64,000 nt of DNA, taken from contig SAQG01000016.1 of assembly GCA_004020315.1 (NCBI GenBank), positions 82,422-146,421 on the forward strand. The letters are read 5' to 3'. The notes under the pieces were generated by a model. That model did not search any database and was not told the origin of the DNA. It saw only the letters and a list, made by a program, of their open reading frames with translations. The stretch comes from Mesorhizobium sp. GTDB taxonomy: Bacteria; Pseudomonadota; Alphaproteobacteria; Rhizobiales; Rhizobiaceae. Made by a program: the position numbers and the translations under genes. This document shows, piece by piece, positions 62,147 to 64,000 of this stretch; within the stretch, counting starts at the first letter, position 1, and each line of letters opens with the position of its first letter.

Positions 62147-62914
62147 ATGCTGGACAGGATCGCCGAGTTCTTCATCTTCGGTGTCGTGCCGCTGGTCGTT
62201 GCTATACTGGTGGTGCCTGAGGTGTCCTTCGCTGCCGAGAAGACCCTGAAGGGCGAGGTGATGTATCGCGAGCGCGTTGCGCTGCCGCCCAACGCCGTGC
62301 TTTCCGTGCAGCTTGCCAATGTCTCCCAGGCCGATGCGCCGGCCGCTGTCATCGGCGAGCGCAAGGTGGCGCCGGCCGGCCAGGTGCCGATCAAGTTCGA
62401 GATCAGCTTCGATCCCCTGGTGATCCGGCCTGATATGACCTATGTGCTGCAGGCGCGCATCACCGTCGACGACAGGCTGTTGTTCATCTCCGATATGCGC
62501 CACCAGGTCGATCCGCTGAGCGACGCGCCCCAGATCATCATGCTGAAGATGGTGACGTCGAGCGACGAGCCGGCGCCGGCCCCGGTGTTCGGGCAGAGCT
62601 GGCTGATCGAGTATATCGACGGCATTGGCGTGATCGCCGAGCCACAGGCGACGTTCAGGATCAGTGAGACCGGCAAGGCCGGCGGCAGCGGTCCTTGCAA
62701 CGTCTACTTCGCCACCGCAAAAGTCGATGGTTCGACGATCGCCATCAGTGACATCGGTTCGACCTTCAAGGCCTGCGCGTCCGAGATCATGGCTGAGGAA
62801 AAGGCGCTGTTCGAGGCGCTGGCCAAGGCAGCATCGTATCACATCGACGCCGGCAAGCTCATCATCGCCGACAAGGACGATCGCGTCATCCTGCGCTTCA
62901 ACGCCGCGAGCTGA
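62147..62914 (+). CDS. YbaY-META two-domain secreted protein
   Basis: 255 residues. The N-terminal membrane segment or signal (FFIFGVVPLVVAILVV) ends near SFAAEK. A YbaY-type beta domain follows (LKGEVMYRERVALPPNAVL ... VIRPDMTYVLQARITVDD), then a META/HslJ-like domain (SWLIEYIDGIGVI ... GPCNVYFATAKVDGSTI; TFKACASEIM). The two cysteines in the META part sit where the family often has a disulfide. GGGAGCAGGA precedes ATG 62147. It is divergent from the bufferin operon, with 259 bases between, and might share its stress regulation. Confidence 0.82.
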   Translation: MLDRIAEFFIFGVVPLVVAILVVPEVSFAAEKTLKGEVMYRERVALPPNAVLSVQLANVSQADAPAAVIGERKVAPAGQVPIKFEISFDPLVIRPDMTYVLQARITVDDRLLFISDMRHQVDPLSDAPQIIMLKMVTSSDEPAPAPVFGQSWLIEYIDGIGVIAEPQATFRISETGKAGGSGPCNVYFATAKVDGSTIAISDIGSTFKACASEIMAEEKALFEALAKAASYHIDAGKLIIADKDDRVILRFNAAS

Positions 62915-62993
62915 TCGTTCAAAACCGGTTTCGGTTTTGGAGCATCATCCGCAGTTGGAGGGTGTCGGCGTTCAGTGCCGGATCGCCGCAACG

Positions 62994-63021
62994 AAAAGGC
63001 CGGCATTGCGCCGGCCTTTTT
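62994..63021. terminator. Bidirectional terminator between the META gene and ndk
   Basis: GGCCGGC/GCCGGCC stem (62998-63004 with 63010-63016), 5-base loop, AAAA before and TTTTT after. It serves the convergent META (+) and ndk (-) genes. Confidence 0.88.
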
Positions 63022-63051
63022 GCATTTGACTTGGTGATCTGGACTATGGGC

Positions 63052-63474
63052 TCAGCCGACGATCTCGGTGTCCGAGAACCAGTATTTGATCTCCTGCGCG
63101 GCGGTTTCGGGCGCGTCGGAGCCGTGCACGGAATTCTCGCCGATCGACAGCGCGTGCACCTTGCGGATGGTGCCTTCGGCGGCGTTGGCCGGGTTGGTGG
63201 CGCCCATCACTTCGCGATTCCTGGCGATGGCGTTTTCGCCTTCCAGCACCTGCACGACAGTCGGCGCCGAGGACATGAACTCCACCAGCTCGCCGAAGAA
63301 GGGACGATCCTTGTGAACGGCATAAAACCCTTCCGCCTCGCGGCGGCTCATCCACACCCGGCGCGAAGCGATGACGCGCAGGCCGGCATCTTCCAGCATC
63401 TTGGTGATGGCGCCGGTGAGATTGCGCCGGGTCGCGTCCGGCTTGATCATGGAAAAGGTGCGTTCGAGCGCCAT
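63052..63474 (-). CDS. ndk: Nucleoside diphosphate kinase
   Basis: 140 residues. It transfers phosphate between nucleoside di- and triphosphates through a phospho-histidine. The start ALERTFSMIKPDATRRN, MGATNPANAAEGTIR and the catalytic His in NSVHGSDAPETA are exact family features. ATG 63474 matches homologues; the longer frame to 63600 runs into the insertion sequence. Only about 90 bases lie between its start and the IS end. Confidence 0.97.
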   Translation of the reverse strand: MALERTFSMIKPDATRRNLTGAITKMLEDAGLRVIASRRVWMSRREAEGFYAVHKDRPFFGELVEFMSSAPTVVQVLEGENAIARNREVMGATNPANAAEGTIRKVHALSIGENSVHGSDAPETAAQEIKYWFSDTEIVG

Positions 63475-63563
63475 GGGATCGTCCTTGTGATGGAGAGTGG
63501 AATTGAGGGTGGCGGGCTCTATACAAGCCGCCCGCCGGCTTGCCAAGGGGAGGTCGGCACCAG

Positions 63564-64000
63564 TGTCGTAAGCAGATGAGTTGTCCGGATTAGGTAGCAC
63601 GTGAGTTGTCCGGTTTTATCGCCAGCGCATGGAGGCTGGGGATGAAACGGACAGCATGGCTACAGGACCGGAGAATGCAGAAGTTTGTAGAGGTTTTGAG
63701 CCGCTGGAATGGCGGCGATCTTTCGATGATGGAGGCAGGCGAGTTGCTTGGCATGTCGGAGCGGCAATTTCGCCGCTACCGCGACCGTTACGAAGAGGTT
63801 GGGGAAGTTGGGTTGCTCGACCGGCGTTTGGGCAAGATTTCGACCCGTCGGGTGCCTGCCGAAGCGATTGAAGAGATGCTGGAACTTTATCGTCATCGCT
63901 ATCTTGGATGGAATGTGAAGCATTTCCACGAGCACCTGCTGCGCGATCACGAATTCAGCTGGGGCTACACCTTCATCAAGACGCAGCTTCACGCGGCGGG
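63564..64000 (+). mobile_element. Left end of an ISNCY/IS1202-like insertion sequence (partial)
   Basis: The element appears to begin at TGTCGTAAGC (63564). TGAGTTGTCCGG occurs twice, at 63577-63588 and 63602-63613, 25 bases apart. Such subterminal repeats are typical transposase-binding sites. The transposase follows. The right end, and so any target duplication, is beyond the window. The exact left boundary is inferred. Confidence 0.6.
63642..64000 (+). CDS. Transposase, ISNCY/IS1202-type (partial, 3' end outside window)
   Basis: 119 codons from ATG 63642, with GGAGG 7 bases before it. The N-terminus is a helix-turn-helix: MQKFVEVLSRWNGGDLSMM, then AGELLGMSERQFRRYRDRY and GLLDRRLGK, followed by YRHRYLGWNVKHFHEHLLRDH and YTFIKTQLHAAG. 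This matches the DNA-binding half of ISNCY-family transposases. The catalytic DDE part is not in the window. It reads in the direction opposite to ndk. Confidence 0.85.
   Translation, partial: MKRTAWLQDRRMQKFVEVLSRWNGGDLSMMEAGELLGMSERQFRRYRDRYEEVGEVGLLDRRLGKISTRRVPAEAIEEMLELYRHRYLGWNVKHFHEHLLRDHEFSWGYTFIKTQLHAA

Overview
The window is high-GC DNA from an alphaproteobacterium. Gene content and order point to Hyphomicrobiales, most likely Mesorhizobium or a close relative. Evidence for this is the lptF-lptG-lptD-surA-pdxA-rsmA block, the fabD-fabG-acpP-fabF-mltG-yicC-gmk block, rpsF-rpsR-rplI followed by cfa and dnaB-radA-cvpA-purF, rhizobial intergenic palindromes, an Omp25/RopB-like porin and a CUT1 sugar transporter. 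It reads as chromosomal core interrupted by a few accessory islands. The genus is inferred from these patterns; no database was searched.

Layout. 1-7.8 kb: a partial acyl-ACP synthetase/acyltransferase (aas), a divergent tautomerase/LysR pair, an EamA transporter, a fragment resembling the end of an ABC ATPase, an OsmC protein, two secreted or membrane proteins of unknown function, and an SDR. 7.9-18 kb (minus strand): purF, cvpA, radA, an inverted pair of palindromic repeats, dnaB, an Rsm22-type methyltransferase, ynfA, cfa, rplI, rpsR, rpsF. 18-27 kb: an LTA-synthase-type phosphoglycerol transferase, then the plus-strand fatty acid synthesis block with mltG, yicC and gmk. 27-37.7 kb: the minus-strand outer-membrane assembly operon lptF to rsmA, divergent from pepA-holC.

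37.8-46.5 kb is accessory: a haloacid dehalogenase, a periplasmic RidA-like protein divergent from a TetR regulator with palindromic operators, then gntR, a PLP transsulfuration-type enzyme and a complete CUT1 ABC importer. 46.6-52.4 kb: a membrane protein of unknown function, rlmJ, a secreted cysteine protein, a TauE/SafE permease, a histone-H1-like protein built on a 93-bp tandem repeat, a GST and a porin. 52.8-57.2 kb: SDR-uvrC-pgsA-moaD-moaE. 57.4-59.1 kb: an azoreductase/LysR divergent pair.

The most notable region is 59.3-61.9 kb (minus strand). It holds four tightly packed genes: a DUF2282 precursor peptide, a DUF692 (MNIO) enzyme, a DUF2063 protein and a DoxX protein. This is the architecture of a bufferin/gig-type, copper-related RiPP system, and a candidate ECF sigma-F-type promoter lies in front of it. 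A YbaY-META protein is divergent from it. The window ends with ndk and the left end of an ISNCY/IS1202-like insertion sequence that runs off the edge.

I saw no rRNA, tRNA or CRISPR array.
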